DNA from: Oscillospiraceae bacterium
GTDB taxonomy: Bacteria > Bacillota > Clostridia > Oscillospirales > Ruminococcaceae
Direction: 5' to 3'
Assembly (NCBI GenBank): GCA_017405465.1
Contig: JAFRAJ010000050.1
Coordinates: 1-64,000 of the forward strand
DNA length: 64,000 nucleotides
Part shown: piece after piece, positions 42,784-52,316 of the stretch
Layout of the letters: each line of letters opens with the position of its first letter
Position numbering within the stretch: position 1 is the first letter of the stretch
Position numbers and translations under genes: made by a program
The notes under the pieces: generated by a model
What the model was told of the DNA's origin: nothing
Database searches by the model: none
The model's input: only the letters and a program-made list of their open reading frames with translations

Positions 42784-44001
42784 ATGAGAAGTCTCAGAAG
42801 CGTATACAAGATCGGACACGGTCCTTCCAGTTCGCATACTGTCGGGCCGTATAACGCAGCTCTGCTCATACGTGACAGATATCCGGATGCCAGCCTTTAC
42901 GAAGTGACCCTTTACGGATCCCTGGCACTTACAGGTGAGGGTCATGGTACCGTCAAGGCTATCCGTGCCGTTCTTCCCGATGCGGAAGTACATTTCGATA
43001 CTGAAACGAAGGATCTGCCCTTCCCGAACACCATGCTCTTCCGTGTTTTTGATAAACGCGGATCCTATGTCAGCATAAGGATCTTTTCCGTAGGCGGAGG
43101 TACAATACGGGTAGAGGGAGAGCTGTCTCAGGATGAGGTGGACATTTATCCTCAGAGCAATTTCACGGAGATGCTTGATGAATGCCGCAGTAAAGACATC
43201 AGTCTTATGGAGTTCATCAGACAATATGAAGAACCGGACCTCATGGATTATCTCAGACAGGTATGGACTGCCATGAAGAGCTGCGTTGAACGAGGTCTTG
43301 AGGAGGAAGGCGTCCTTCCCGGAGAGCTCCGTCTGACCAGAAAGGCCAAGCTCCTGCACACGATGAGATGCTATAACGAGAGCTCCGAAGTCACCATGAA
43401 CAGGCTTATCGCCTCATATGCCTATGCTGTCAGCGAAGAGAACGCTGCAGAAGAGATAGTAGTCACCGCGCCGACATGCGGCAGCTGCGGAGTCATCCCT
43501 TCTGTCATGTACTATATGTATCACGATAAAGGATTCCCGGAAGAAGAGATCCTTGAGGCTCTTGCAGTCGCCGGCCTGATAGGAAACGTCATCCGCACCA
43601 ATGCAAGCATCTCTGGTGCAGAGTGCGGCTGTCAGGCAGAGATAGGAAGTGCATGCTCTATGGCCGCAGCAGGTCTTGCATATCTCTATGGACTCAATTC
43701 ATCTCAGATAGAATATGCCGCGGAAAATGCGATGGAACATCATCTGGGACTGACCTGCGATCCGGTATGCGGACTTGTGCAGATACCCTGTATAGAGCGC
43801 AACGCAGTCGCCGCGATGCGTGCGGTCAATGCTGTGGATATCTCACGTTTCCTTGCGGCGACGAGAAAGATATCATTTGATGATGTCATCGCCACTATGT
43901 ACCAGACAGGGAAAGACATGGACGTCAGATATAAAGAGACCTCACACGGAGGTCTTGCCGCAATGTACAGGACAAAGCAGACCGCATCATCCAATGAATA
44001 A
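42784..44001 (+). CDS. sdaA: L-serine ammonia-lyase, iron-sulfur-dependent, single chain
   Basis: 405 residues, combining beta-type (N-terminal, KIGHGPSSSHTVGP) and alpha-type (C-terminal) parts in one chain. The [4Fe-4S] Cys ligands are in APTCGSCG (about 230-237), GAECGCQAEIG and LTCDPVCGLVQIPC (about 325-338). It converts L-serine to pyruvate and ammonia and is oxygen-sensitive, which fits an anaerobe. AGGAG precedes the ATG. Alone, followed by a strong terminator. Confidence 0.93.
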   Translation: MRSLRSVYKIGHGPSSSHTVGPYNAALLIRDRYPDASLYEVTLYGSLALTGEGHGTVKAIRAVLPDAEVHFDTETKDLPFPNTMLFRVFDKRGSYVSIRIFSVGGGTIRVEGELSQDEVDIYPQSNFTEMLDECRSKDISLMEFIRQYEEPDLMDYLRQVWTAMKSCVERGLEEEGVLPGELRLTRKAKLLHTMRCYNESSEVTMNRLIASYAYAVSEENAAEEIVVTAPTCGSCGVIPSVMYYMYHDKGFPEEEILEALAVAGLIGNVIRTNASISGAECGCQAEIGSACSMAAAGLAYLYGLNSSQIEYAAENAMEHHLGLTCDPVCGLVQIPCIERNAVAAMRAVNAVDISRFLAATRKISFDDVIATMYQTGKDMDVRYKETSHGGLAAMYRTKQTASSNE

Positions 44002-44023
44002 AACAGATAATGCCATTAATGAT

Positions 44024-44050
44024 AAAGCTCCGGCTGTGCCGGAGCTTTTG
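44024..44050. terminator. Bidirectional intrinsic terminator
   Basis: An 11-bp perfect stem (AAAGCTCCGGC / GCCGGAGCTTT) with a 3-nt loop and T4 tail between convergent genes. Confidence 0.92.
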
Positions 44051-44061
44051 CTGTTTTATGA

Positions 44062-44568
44062 TCAGACAGGAAAATCATGATCGTATGCCAGACTGACGTT
44101 TTTATATCTTCCTTCCGAAGTCACTTCTCTTATGACCTTAAGGCATCCGGGGAGCTTTACTTCCTCATCCTCTGACATTACTTCGACTTCTGCGACTGCC
44201 CGGTCCTGCCAGAACGGATAGATATCCACTTCCACGGTATGTCCGTCATAAGGGATCATTATCCTTTCCTTACATACGGGGCTGCATCCACCTCTCTTCC
44301 TTTTGAGGAGTTCCTGATACTCGTCATCGGTGATCTCGATCTCGTCCTCCGTATGTGTCAGATCGGAAACTCTTCTCTTGACAGTATGGTAATAGATCAC
44401 TTCACCGTCTTCTTCCCATCTCCTGACTCTCTCAGTGCTTCCCTTTTCCGACTCCAGGTATGTCTGCTCAATGACTGCAGTTTTCACTCCTTCCATTGCC
44501 AGCAGTTCATCCCTGTCAGGGTATTCTATGAGATATTTGTGCTCTATCTCCAGGCCGTTCGTATTCAA
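44062..44568 (-). CDS. CYTH domain protein
   Basis: 168 residues. EIEHKYLI (about 7-14) is the ExExK signature of the CYTH triphosphate tunnel family, followed by alternating charged strands (ERVRRW, VEVDIYPFW, AEVEVMSED) that line the tunnel. Members hydrolyse triphosphates or bind polyphosphate. It follows the LUD protein gene by 12 bases on the same strand. Substrate not readable. Confidence 0.9.
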   Translation of the reverse strand: MNTNGLEIEHKYLIEYPDRDELLAMEGVKTAVIEQTYLESEKGSTERVRRWEEDGEVIYYHTVKRRVSDLTHTEDEIEITDDEYQELLKRKRGGCSPVCKERIMIPYDGHTVEVDIYPFWQDRAVAEVEVMSEDEEVKLPGCLKVIREVTSEGRYKNVSLAYDHDFPV

Positions 44569-44580
44569 GATATCCTCCTG

Positions 44581-45195
44581 TCAGATGCCGAGATCTTCAT
44601 TTACGAGTATCACCTTGATCCTGTTCGGGATCCTTGAGAAATTCAAAGTAACTGAGGTGCAGCAGCTCCTGCCCGGGACACGGCAGTCATGGCAGACACC
44701 GTCTTCAGCACAAGGAGTCGCGAATCCTCTTCTTCTGCAGTTCTCACACGCGACCATCTTGACTCTCTGTCTCGCTTTGGCTTCATTTTCAACGAGCTTG
44801 TTGACCCCTGCTACGATTATTACGGAATCAGGTCCGTATATCATAGGTGCAACACGAGTGGAGGCGCCGTCTTCCTGGAATATCCTTCCGTCATAAGTGA
44901 TCGCATTCGCAGAGAGCAGGAACGCATCCGCTGAGAACCGCTTTCTCATCGTCTCTTTGACCTGTTCCGGTGTGCTGCCCGCTTCAGGTTCGATAACATC
45001 ATAAGATTCTCTCAGCATTTCAGAAACTCCGGTCTCTCTCAGAGTCTCAGATCCGCCGGAAGCGACTGTGCTGCCTTCTTTGATCATGCTCTTAACAAGC
45101 GGTACGACTTCATCCTTAGACTCAACGAAATACGGGTCAAACTGCCTTTCTCTGAGATTGGTCATGGTCTTCTCGATTATCTGTTTATCCATCAT
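44581..45195 (-). CDS. LUD domain protein (lactate utilisation-like)
   Basis: 204 residues. SGGSETLRETGVSEML (about 47-62) and DAFLLSANAITYDGRIFQ..GPDSVIIVAGVNKLV are LUD-family blocks (LutC/YkgG-like). A Cys-rich stretch CENCRRRGFATPCAEDGVCHDCRVPGRSC (about 150-178) may hold a metal cluster. Role unknown without LutA/LutB neighbours. The start is the first of two adjacent ATGs, six bases after AAGGAG. Confidence 0.88.
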   Translation of the reverse strand: MMDKQIIEKTMTNLRERQFDPYFVESKDEVVPLVKSMIKEGSTVASGGSETLRETGVSEMLRESYDVIEPEAGSTPEQVKETMRKRFSADAFLLSANAITYDGRIFQEDGASTRVAPMIYGPDSVIIVAGVNKLVENEAKARQRVKMVACENCRRRGFATPCAEDGVCHDCRVPGRSCCTSVTLNFSRIPNRIKVILVNEDLGI

Positions 45196-45314
45196 GCATA
45201 TCTCCTTTTTTTTAATTATACATCTGACCGTGCACATCCTCACACTCCTCCCTGCAGTTGCTTATCATCTTTCAAAAAGTTATACTCAACACAATGGCCA
45301 AAGGAGGAAAACAG

Positions 45315-45962
45315 ATGTACAAACTTGCCATACTGGATCTGGACGGCACTATTCTGGACACTATAGGTGACCTTGACAGTGCTCTTAATCATACACTTGA
45401 GACATTCTCACTGCCCTGCATAACTACGGAAAAGACCAGATCGCTGGTGGGCAGAGGCCTCAGGAATCTGGTAAAGGATGCATCCGGGTCTACTGATGAA
45501 GACATGATCTCAAAAATGCACTCCGAGATGGTGTCCTACTATACTGCTCACAGTATGGAAAGGACCGTTCCGTACCCGCACATCCCCGAAGCACTTCACT
45601 CGCTTAAGGAGTCAGGGGTGAGGCTGGCAGTGCTGTCTAACAAGAAAGATGAAGTCACTGTAGCCCTGTGTGAGCATTTCTTCCCCGGCATGTTCGATCT
45701 GTGTCAGGGGGAAAAGGCAGGAGTGCCTATCAAACCGTCACCTGAATCAGTACTTTCTGTTATGGAGCGTCTGGGCTGCTCACCGGAAGATACGGTATAT
45801 GTCGGAGACTCTGAAGTGGACATCACCACGGCTGCCAATGCCGGCATAGACAGTATCATAGTGACATGGGGGTTCAGAAAAAAGGAAGACCTCGAGAAGG
45901 CAGGAGCAAAAGTCCTTGCTGATGACGTGATCACTATGAAAGATCTGATACTGAACTGCTGA
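45315..45962 (+). CDS. HAD phosphatase, phosphoglycolate phosphatase-like
   Basis: 215 residues. Motif I is LDLDGTILDT, motif II is Ser in LSNKKDE, the Lys is in KPSPESVL, and motif IV is VGDSEVDITTAANAG. The helical cap between motifs I and II is the C1 type of Gph/PGMB enzymes. Probably a small-metabolite phosphatase. AGGAGG lies seven bases before the ATG. Confidence 0.88.
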   Translation: MYKLAILDLDGTILDTIGDLDSALNHTLETFSLPCITTEKTRSLVGRGLRNLVKDASGSTDEDMISKMHSEMVSYYTAHSMERTVPYPHIPEALHSLKESGVRLAVLSNKKDEVTVALCEHFFPGMFDLCQGEKAGVPIKPSPESVLSVMERLGCSPEDTVYVGDSEVDITTAANAGIDSIIVTWGFRKKEDLEKAGAKVLADDVITMKDLILNC

Positions 45963-46045
45963 AAGCGTTTGCAATTAACAGTATTTTCTTATTTGCATGT
46001 TATCGTGTTCCTGTAAGAGAAGAATAATATAACCCGAGGCTGTTC

Positions 46046-47326
46046 ATGCAGAAAAAATGGTACCGGCTGGATACAGCAGCTCTGATTTTCCCGGCCATAA
46101 AACAGCATAACTGGAACAATGTCTTCCGCGTTTCTGCCGATCTTACAGAGGAGATCGATCCTTCTGTGCTGCAGACTGCGGTGATCAATCTTATGCCGCG
46201 GTTTCCATCATTTTATGTCAGGCTCCGAAGAGGTCTTTTCTGGAACTATCTGGAAGAGCTGGAGCACCCTCCCACAGTGAGAGAAGACTATGCATATCCG
46301 CTGACATTCATGGGATCCCGTGAGATGAGCAGCTGCTGTCTGCGGGTCCTTTACTACAAGAACAGGATCGCTGCCGAGTTCTTCCATTCCCTTTCTGACG
46401 GAACAGGCGGCAGTATCTATCTTAGGACCCTCGCAGGAGAATACCTGAGGATAAAAAACGGCATTTCGATCGATTACGATGATGTGGTCCTGGATCCTTC
46501 TGACAGGCCGAAGGTCTACGAACTTGAAGACAGTTTCTCCAAGAACGCCGGAAAAGTTGCAGGAAGAGAACTCGGGCGAAGCGCTTACCGGCTAAGCGGT
46601 ACTCCAGAACCCGGAGACTATAAACATCTCATCACAGCGGTCACTGATGCTGAACTTCTGCACGCAAAATCAAGAGAATACGGCGGTACTGTAACCGCTT
46701 TTCTTGCTGCGGTGATGCTGGAAACAGTCATCGAGATGCAGCAGGCAAAGGTACCGTCAGGAAGAGAAAGACCCGTGAGGATCACCATACCTGTCAACAT
46801 GCGCAAGCTGTTCGGCAGCCGCACTCTCAGGAACTTCGTCCTGACGCTCAATCTGGGAGTTGACCCGCGCACCGGGCCATACACTCTCAAAGAGCTCGTC
46901 GGGATACTGACTAACCAGCTTGCTCTCAAGGCCACAAAGCAGAACATGGCGGCAGAGATCGCCTCAAATACCGGTCTGCAGAAGAACTTCCTGATAAGGA
47001 TGATACCTCTCCCGCTGAAACAGTTCGCTATGAGGATAGGATACGCGTCATATGGTGAGCACCTTGGATGCATCAACATATCCAACTTGGGCGTCGTCGA
47101 CTGTCCCAAGTCGGTAAAGGATCACTTAGGCCGGATAGAATTCATCATAGGTCCTCAGCAGTCCTACCCGAACAACTGCTCAGTGGTGACCTTCAAGGGA
47201 AAGACATATATCAACATGATTAGAAGGATAAAGGAATCGGAGCTTGAACGTATCTTCCTGTCCAAGCTGGTGAAGCTCGGGATCCCGATATCCGCCGAAA
47301 GCAATGATTCAGGAGGAGGCCTCTGA
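46046..47326 (+). CDS. Alcohol acetyltransferase-like / condensation-fold acyltransferase
   Basis: 426 residues of the chloramphenicol-acetyltransferase-like (condensation) fold. The active-site motif is HSLSDG, with His114 and Asp118 (HxxxDG). ITIPVNMRKLFGSRTLRNFVLTLNLGVD (about 250-277) is the bridge typical of alcohol acetyltransferases and PapA-type enzymes. It likely moves an acyl group from CoA to an alcohol or glycolipid. Its stop overlaps the start of the zinc-ribbon membrane protein gene, a pairing that recurs in Clostridia. Confidence 0.8.
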   Translation: MQKKWYRLDTAALIFPAIKQHNWNNVFRVSADLTEEIDPSVLQTAVINLMPRFPSFYVRLRRGLFWNYLEELEHPPTVREDYAYPLTFMGSREMSSCCLRVLYYKNRIAAEFFHSLSDGTGGSIYLRTLAGEYLRIKNGISIDYDDVVLDPSDRPKVYELEDSFSKNAGKVAGRELGRSAYRLSGTPEPGDYKHLITAVTDAELLHAKSREYGGTVTAFLAAVMLETVIEMQQAKVPSGRERPVRITIPVNMRKLFGSRTLRNFVLTLNLGVDPRTGPYTLKELVGILTNQLALKATKQNMAAEIASNTGLQKNFLIRMIPLPLKQFAMRIGYASYGEHLGCINISNLGVVDCPKSVKDHLGRIEFIIGPQQSYPNNCSVVTFKGKTYINMIRRIKESELERIFLSKLVKLGIPISAESNDSGGGL

Positions 47327-48012
47327 TGTACTGTGTGAAATGCGGAGTCAGCCTGCAGGACGGCGTGGAAAGATGTCCTCTGTGCGGAACTCCTGTATGG
47401 AATCCCGATGAGCTCACGTTCGAATCAAGATACAATACGGGCATAGTCCCGGATAAGACTTCCGACACGAAACCAGCTGCGATATTCCTTACAGTGCTGA
47501 CAGCTCTGGCTGCCATTGCGATGACTGTGATATGTCTCGGAATGTACGGAAGACTGAGCTGGGGAGATATCGTTTTGGCATCACTCCTGCTGTTCTTTAT
47601 AATATCAGTCCTTCCGCTCTGGTTCAGCGCACCGAATCCGATGATCTTTCTTCCTGTAGATCTAGCTGCAGTGGAGCTGTTCTTGTTGTTTATCTGCCTC
47701 AGGACAGGCGGCCACTGGTTCATGTCATTTGCTTTCCCGTGTGCCGGCATCCTGGGCATCATCGTAATAGCATCTACTGCTTTGCTGAAATATGTAAGGA
47801 AAGGCCGTTACTGCGTTCTGGGAGGAGCACAGATCGTACTTGCCGCGTTCTGCATACTGCTTGAATTCTTTCAGCACATCACATTCGACACCGGGATGTT
47901 CAGATGGTCGCTGTTCGCATCAGCGGGCCTTTTCGTGTCCGGCGCGTTCATGCTTTGTATGGGCTTGATCAGGCCCCTGCGTGAGTTCGTAGAGAAGGTG
48001 TTCTTTATCTGA
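47326..48012 (+). CDS. DUF6320-type zinc-ribbon membrane protein
   Basis: 228 residues. A zinc ribbon CVKCGVSLQDGVERCPLCGTPVW (residues 3-25) is followed by six hydrophobic segments. This is the DUF6320 type. The overlap with the acyltransferase gene suggests it is the membrane partner, perhaps presenting the lipid or alcohol acceptor. Confidence 0.8.
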   Translation: MYCVKCGVSLQDGVERCPLCGTPVWNPDELTFESRYNTGIVPDKTSDTKPAAIFLTVLTALAAIAMTVICLGMYGRLSWGDIVLASLLLFFIISVLPLWFSAPNPMIFLPVDLAAVELFLLFICLRTGGHWFMSFAFPCAGILGIIVIASTALLKYVRKGRYCVLGGAQIVLAAFCILLEFFQHITFDTGMFRWSLFASAGLFVSGAFMLCMGLIRPLREFVEKVFFI

Positions 48013-48066
48013 ATTTCTCTGCAAAAAGCAGATATAATTTAATCATCAAACTATAGAGGTATAACT

Positions 48067-49584
48067 ATGAAAAAAGCGCTAAGAAGAGTATCTCCGGAAT
48101 CTCACGGCATCTCTTCCGCCAGAACTGAACAGCTGCTCAGAGATCTACATTCTCTGGGCAATGAGGTGCATGGTTTTATCCTTGCAGTGGACGGAGATGT
48201 CATCTGCGAATCATTCACAGCCCCTTATTCTCCGAACATTCCCCATTCATGCCACAGTCTCGGGAAGAGCTATACTGCCACAGCTGTAGGTCTTGCGGTG
48301 ACTGAAGGTCTGGTGTCTGTAGAAGATCTTCTGGTAGATATCTTCTCGGATGAGATCAGAGAGATGGGAATAGACGTTAAGCCCGGAATGGAGAAAGTCA
48401 AGCTGAGAGATCTTCTCAGTATGTCGTCTGGCACAAAAGGCATGCCCCGCCTGGATGATACCTGGTTCGAGAACTTCCTCTCCAGTGAGATCGAACATGA
48501 GCCCGGAACCACTTTCCTATACAACACCACCGGGGCTTCGCTTCTCGGTGCAGTAGTCGAAAAAGTCACCGGCAGGGATATGGTCACATATCTCAGAGAG
48601 CGTCTGTTCGGAGATCTGGGAATAGAAGATGAAGAGATAATCTGGCAGAAGTTTGCTGACGGACGCACAGCTGAACCTGGACTGTGCGCCACAACAGAGG
48701 CCAACCTGAGACTCGGCATGTTATATGCAGAAGGCGGAAAGGCTTTTGGGAAACAGGTCATAGATCCTGAATGGATGAGAGAAGCAACGAGCCTTCAGGT
48801 GGAGAACGGTCCGGTGCACGGAGCTGATAACTCATCTGCAGGTTACGGCTGGCAGCTATGGCTCAATACCACACCCGGTATGTTCCGGTTCGACGGGGGT
48901 CAGGGACAGCTTGCAATAATCTGGCCGGAGAAACATGCTGTTGCTGCGATACATCAGTCCGGACGCGATCCGGAAGGCTGCAACAACTGCATACTTGCCA
49001 TTCAGCATTTCATGGAAGAGATCGCAGACGCTCCTCTCCCCGAAGATCCTGAAGCATACAAGTCACTGCTTGAGTACAGCTCTTCCAGGAGCATAGAACC
49101 TCTTCCGGCATCTGCCATACCGGAAAGCGCTTACAGTCTTTTCGGCACATACGTGATGCAGGAGGGATCATTCGTTCCCTTCATCGAGGTAGCTCCCGGC
49201 AACAGAGACTTCTGGTACCTGTTCCATGACCGTTCAATCAGCCCCGAGACGGTCTCTATTGAGATCCGCCCGAAGAACAATGCCGTCATGCTCACTCTTA
49301 ACCACGACAGAAACTTCCTGTTCGGGCTCGACGGAAGATGGACTATCCAGGATGTGGAGAATCCTCTTAAAGGCCTCACGCGCGTTGCATGCTGCGGAGA
49401 ATTCCTGGAAGACGGCGCTCTGCATCTCATCTTCAAATGGCTCAACGGCTGGTCAGTATCAGATGTCATGATCCGCAAGGGCGATCGTCCCGGTGATCTG
49501 CTTCTTACGAACACCAAGGATATGCTCCACGAGTATCTGCCTCCGGTCGTACACGAGTGCAGAGCCAGAAAAGTCCGCTTATAA
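48067..49584 (+). CDS. Beta-lactamase-family serine hydrolase
   Basis: 505 residues without a signal peptide. The catalytic SxxK is Ser64-Leu-Gly-Lys67 in HSLGKSYTATAVG and the second motif is Tyr-Asn-Thr in FLYNTTGASLLG (about 154-165). FDGGQGQLAIIWPE supplies the third-strand motif. A 160-residue C-terminal extension follows. Likely an esterase or D-aminopeptidase-type enzyme rather than an antibiotic resistance protein. GAGGT lies before the ATG. Confidence 0.88.
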   Translation: MKKALRRVSPESHGISSARTEQLLRDLHSLGNEVHGFILAVDGDVICESFTAPYSPNIPHSCHSLGKSYTATAVGLAVTEGLVSVEDLLVDIFSDEIREMGIDVKPGMEKVKLRDLLSMSSGTKGMPRLDDTWFENFLSSEIEHEPGTTFLYNTTGASLLGAVVEKVTGRDMVTYLRERLFGDLGIEDEEIIWQKFADGRTAEPGLCATTEANLRLGMLYAEGGKAFGKQVIDPEWMREATSLQVENGPVHGADNSSAGYGWQLWLNTTPGMFRFDGGQGQLAIIWPEKHAVAAIHQSGRDPEGCNNCILAIQHFMEEIADAPLPEDPEAYKSLLEYSSSRSIEPLPASAIPESAYSLFGTYVMQEGSFVPFIEVAPGNRDFWYLFHDRSISPETVSIEIRPKNNAVMLTLNHDRNFLFGLDGRWTIQDVENPLKGLTRVACCGEFLEDGALHLIFKWLNGWSVSDVMIRKGDRPGDLLLTNTKDMLHEYLPPVVHECRARKVRL

Positions 49585-49601
49585 ACAAGACATAAAAGCT
49601 G

Positions 49602-49637
49602 CAAGGCCAGAAGCGTTTGCTTCTGGCCTTGTACTAT
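49602..49637. terminator. Bidirectional intrinsic terminator
   Basis: A 13-bp perfect stem (CAAGGCCAGAAGC / GCTTCTGGCCTTG) with a 4-nt loop between convergent genes. Confidence 0.92.
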
Positions 49638-49650
49638 TATTGCTGAAATA

Positions 49651-50307
49651 TCAGATCACGGGATCTTCTATCGAGAGAATCTCGTATTCGCCATTCTCGT
49701 ATTTGACAGTAACTACACCGCCGTTATTGACATAGACTTTGTCTCCGTTGACCTTATCAAGTATCGGTGTGATAAGTCCCATGCATGCGCCTGAGCTTAC
49801 GATCAGCACGTTTCCGCCTCCGGCTTCTTCTGTCTCTCTGGCTATACGGTCAATAGAGTTCATCATGCGGGTCTGCAGTTTTTCACAGGTCTCCGCTTTA
49901 CCCGTCTCATCTGTCGATGCCATCACATCAGCAAACACCATATTGCCGACCATCTTGCGGTACTCTCTGTAGTCATATACTCCGGTAGCCTTTCCGATGC
50001 CTTCGTTGAGAAGTGTATAGCTCTGGCCGTCGTACTTTCCGTAACTGAGTTCCATCAGTCCGTTGTCTATACTGATCTCAGGAACACTGCCGGTCCTGTT
50101 CTGGTCAAGAATGAGCTGTGCAGTCTCTCCCTGCCTCGGAAGCTTGCTGACCCAGCATGAATCAAAATGAACGTCGGCAAGCATCTTCCCGTCAGCAACA
50201 GCCTGCGCGATACCTTTCTCTGTGAGCGGACTGTTTGCCCATCCCTGGATCACACGGATCAGATTGTTCACGGTCTCGCCGTGTCTTACTATATAAAGAT
50301 TAACCAT
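49651..50307 (-). CDS. Histidine phosphatase-fold protein with altered second His
   Basis: 218 residues. VRHGET (residues 7-12) carries the phospho-accepting His and its Arg, and the acid-donor region is LMELSYGKYDGQ. The second catalytic His, normally in a VSHG motif, is replaced: the sequence reads IVSSGACMG. The enzyme may be impaired or use other chemistry. It starts eight bases inside the radical SAM gene, with GAGAGAGCC upstream. Confidence 0.85.
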   Translation of the reverse strand: MVNLYIVRHGETVNNLIRVIQGWANSPLTEKGIAQAVADGKMLADVHFDSCWVSKLPRQGETAQLILDQNRTGSVPEISIDNGLMELSYGKYDGQSYTLLNEGIGKATGVYDYREYRKMVGNMVFADVMASTDETGKAETCEKLQTRMMNSIDRIARETEEAGGGNVLIVSSGACMGLITPILDKVNGDKVYVNNGGVVTVKYENGEYEILSIEDPVI

Positions 50308-51487
50308 CGGCTCTCTCTTTCCTAAGCTTATTCATTATCGCTGCAGGATCATTTCCTTTCCTGCTGAGTTCCATGACCCTTTCAAGCACAGGTCTTGCAT
50401 GATCAAAGAACATTCTCAGTCCTTTGCAGAGGTAGTACATGCCGTCCTCACCGTCATCCGACTGAGCAAACCTGTCCTTGAGACATCCGCCGCCGCATGC
50501 ATCCAGATGCGGGCACTCCCTGCACTGTCTGGTAAGCGCATCCCTCTTCGACTGTCCGAATCTGATCTGGAACTCGCTGTTGAGTGCATCTTCCAGTCTG
50601 GTAGACGGGAGCGTGCCCAGACGGTGTTCGCTGTCCACGAAATGATCGCAGGAATAGATGCCTCCGTCTTCCTCAACTACCAGAACTCTGCCGCATGTAC
50701 CGGTCATCCAGCACAGAGAAGGTTCTCCTCCTGCCCAGACCTTAGAGGTCTCTGCGAAGAGCTGGACATCTGTCTTTCCAAGATCGTTCATGACCCACTC
50801 GTCGAAGATCTCGCACAAAAACCTTCCGTAAGCCTCAGGCGTTACGGACTCTCTTGTCATCGTGCCGTCAGGCAGTCTTACTATGACAGGGATGAACTGT
50901 ATCCATTCGGTCCCGAGATCCCTGAGCGCTCTATAGGTGTCTTTTGGATTCTCTGCAGAATCTGATGTGACTGTACAGAGAAGGTCCGGATTTATCCCGT
51001 ACTTCTGGAGACGTTTGATCGATTCCGTCACCTTGCTGTATGTGGGATGTCCTCCGATATCCAGTCTGTTCCTGTCATGGACAAGTTCAGTACCGTCAAT
51101 GCTGACACCGACATCAAACCTGTTGTCTCTTATGAAACGGCACCACTCCTCATTGAGGAGCGTGCCGTTCGTCTGCAGATTGTTCCAGACCTGCCACCCT
51201 CTCGGCAGATACCTTTTCTCAAAGTAGACAGCTTTCTCGTAGAATTCCAGTCCGGCAAGGGAAGGTTCTCCTCCGTGCCAGGTAAATGAGACTACAGGTC
51301 CCGGACTCGTTTCGATCGTCTGTCTGATGAGACGCTCCAGAAGATTGTTGCTCATCCTGTTCTGGACTTCGTGTGTTGAGTACTTGCCTTTCTCAAGATA
51401 GTAACAGTATCTGCATCTCAGGTTGCATCTGGAACCGACAGGTTTGGCTATGACCGCGAATGGCTGTTTATCCGCGGCTGCCATCAT
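50300..51487 (-). CDS. Radical SAM/SPASM protein, anaerobic sulfatase maturase-like
   Basis: 395 residues. The SAM cluster is Cys21-x3-Cys25-x2-Cys28 in CNLRCRYCYY. FTWHGGEPSL and SIDGTELVHD are the anSME blocks, and the C-terminal SPASM Cys set is in CGRVLVVEEDGGIYSCDHFV and CRECPHLDACGGGCLKDR. Such enzymes oxidise a Cys or Ser of sulfatases to formylglycine or install other peptide modifications. No sulfatase is encoded in the window, so the target is open. It overlaps genes on both sides. Confidence 0.88.
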   Translation of the reverse strand: MMAAADKQPFAVIAKPVGSRCNLRCRYCYYLEKGKYSTHEVQNRMSNNLLERLIRQTIETSPGPVVSFTWHGGEPSLAGLEFYEKAVYFEKRYLPRGWQVWNNLQTNGTLLNEEWCRFIRDNRFDVGVSIDGTELVHDRNRLDIGGHPTYSKVTESIKRLQKYGINPDLLCTVTSDSAENPKDTYRALRDLGTEWIQFIPVIVRLPDGTMTRESVTPEAYGRFLCEIFDEWVMNDLGKTDVQLFAETSKVWAGGEPSLCWMTGTCGRVLVVEEDGGIYSCDHFVDSEHRLGTLPSTRLEDALNSEFQIRFGQSKRDALTRQCRECPHLDACGGGCLKDRFAQSDDGEDGMYYLCKGLRMFFDHARPVLERVMELSRKGNDPAAIMNKLRKERADG

Positions 51488-52245
51488 CCCTTAAGATGTT
51501 TGTCAAAGAATGCCAGAGCCTTCTCCCAGGAATCCATTGCCTGTTCCTGACGGTACATCGGCTTGTCATAATACCAGATGCCGTGTCCGGCTCCGTCATA
51601 CCTGTGGAACTCATAGTCTTTACCGAGATCCTTAAGGACTTTCTCCATATCGTCGACTGCCTCTTTGCTCGGCCATCTGTCTTCATTGCCGAAGATCCCG
51701 AGCAGCGGGATATTGAGCTGAGGAGCGTAGTCTATGGGTGACGGGACTCCGGGTACATCTCCGCCGGGATTGGTCACTCCGCCCCAGCAGTCGACTGCAC
51801 AGTCAAATCCGGGAACAGTGCAGGCTGCGAGGAATGTGTGACGTCCGCCGGAGCACATTCCGATGACGCCGACCTTACCGTTGGCATTTGTCTGGCAACG
51901 CAGGAAGCTCAGAGACGCAGCAGTATCGCCCATTACCGTCTCGTCAGTGACGATACCGGTCTCTCTCGCTTTGGCACTTACCTCTGTTGGGGTGCCGTGT
52001 CCTACTCTTTCATAGATGTTGGGGCAGGCAACAGCATAGCCGTGGCGGCTGAAGCGGTTGCAGGTCTCCCTGAGCCACTCATCCCATCCCGGCATATGAG
52101 GGATAAGAACTATTCCCGGATAGGGACCGGATCCCATGGGTCGGGAATAATAAACACGGATCTTGTCGCTGTTATAGCCATCGATAACGATGGTTTCGGA
52201 CATGATGCCTTCATAATCAGCTGTGTTAAAGGAATTCCAAGCCAT
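51484..52245 (-). CDS. Dienelactone hydrolase family protein
   Basis: 253 residues. The catalytic triad of the DLH family is Cys131 in GMCSGG, Asp189 in FGNEDRWPS and His221 in GAGHGIWYY. It would hydrolyse lactones or esters in the cytosol. GGAGGT lies seven bases before the ATG. The start of the radical SAM gene overlaps its end by four bases, so they are co-expressed. Confidence 0.9.
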   Translation of the reverse strand: MAWNSFNTADYEGIMSETIVIDGYNSDKIRVYYSRPMGSGPYPGIVLIPHMPGWDEWLRETCNRFSRHGYAVACPNIYERVGHGTPTEVSAKARETGIVTDETVMGDTAASLSFLRCQTNANGKVGVIGMCSGGRHTFLAACTVPGFDCAVDCWGGVTNPGGDVPGVPSPIDYAPQLNIPLLGIFGNEDRWPSKEAVDDMEKVLKDLGKDYEFHRYDGAGHGIWYYDKPMYRQEQAMDSWEKALAFFDKHLKG

Positions 52246-52316
52246 TTATCATACCTCCGTAATAATATTTATATTAATCATATTTTACATTATAAAAGCT
52301 GTTTTTTCATCCGGCA

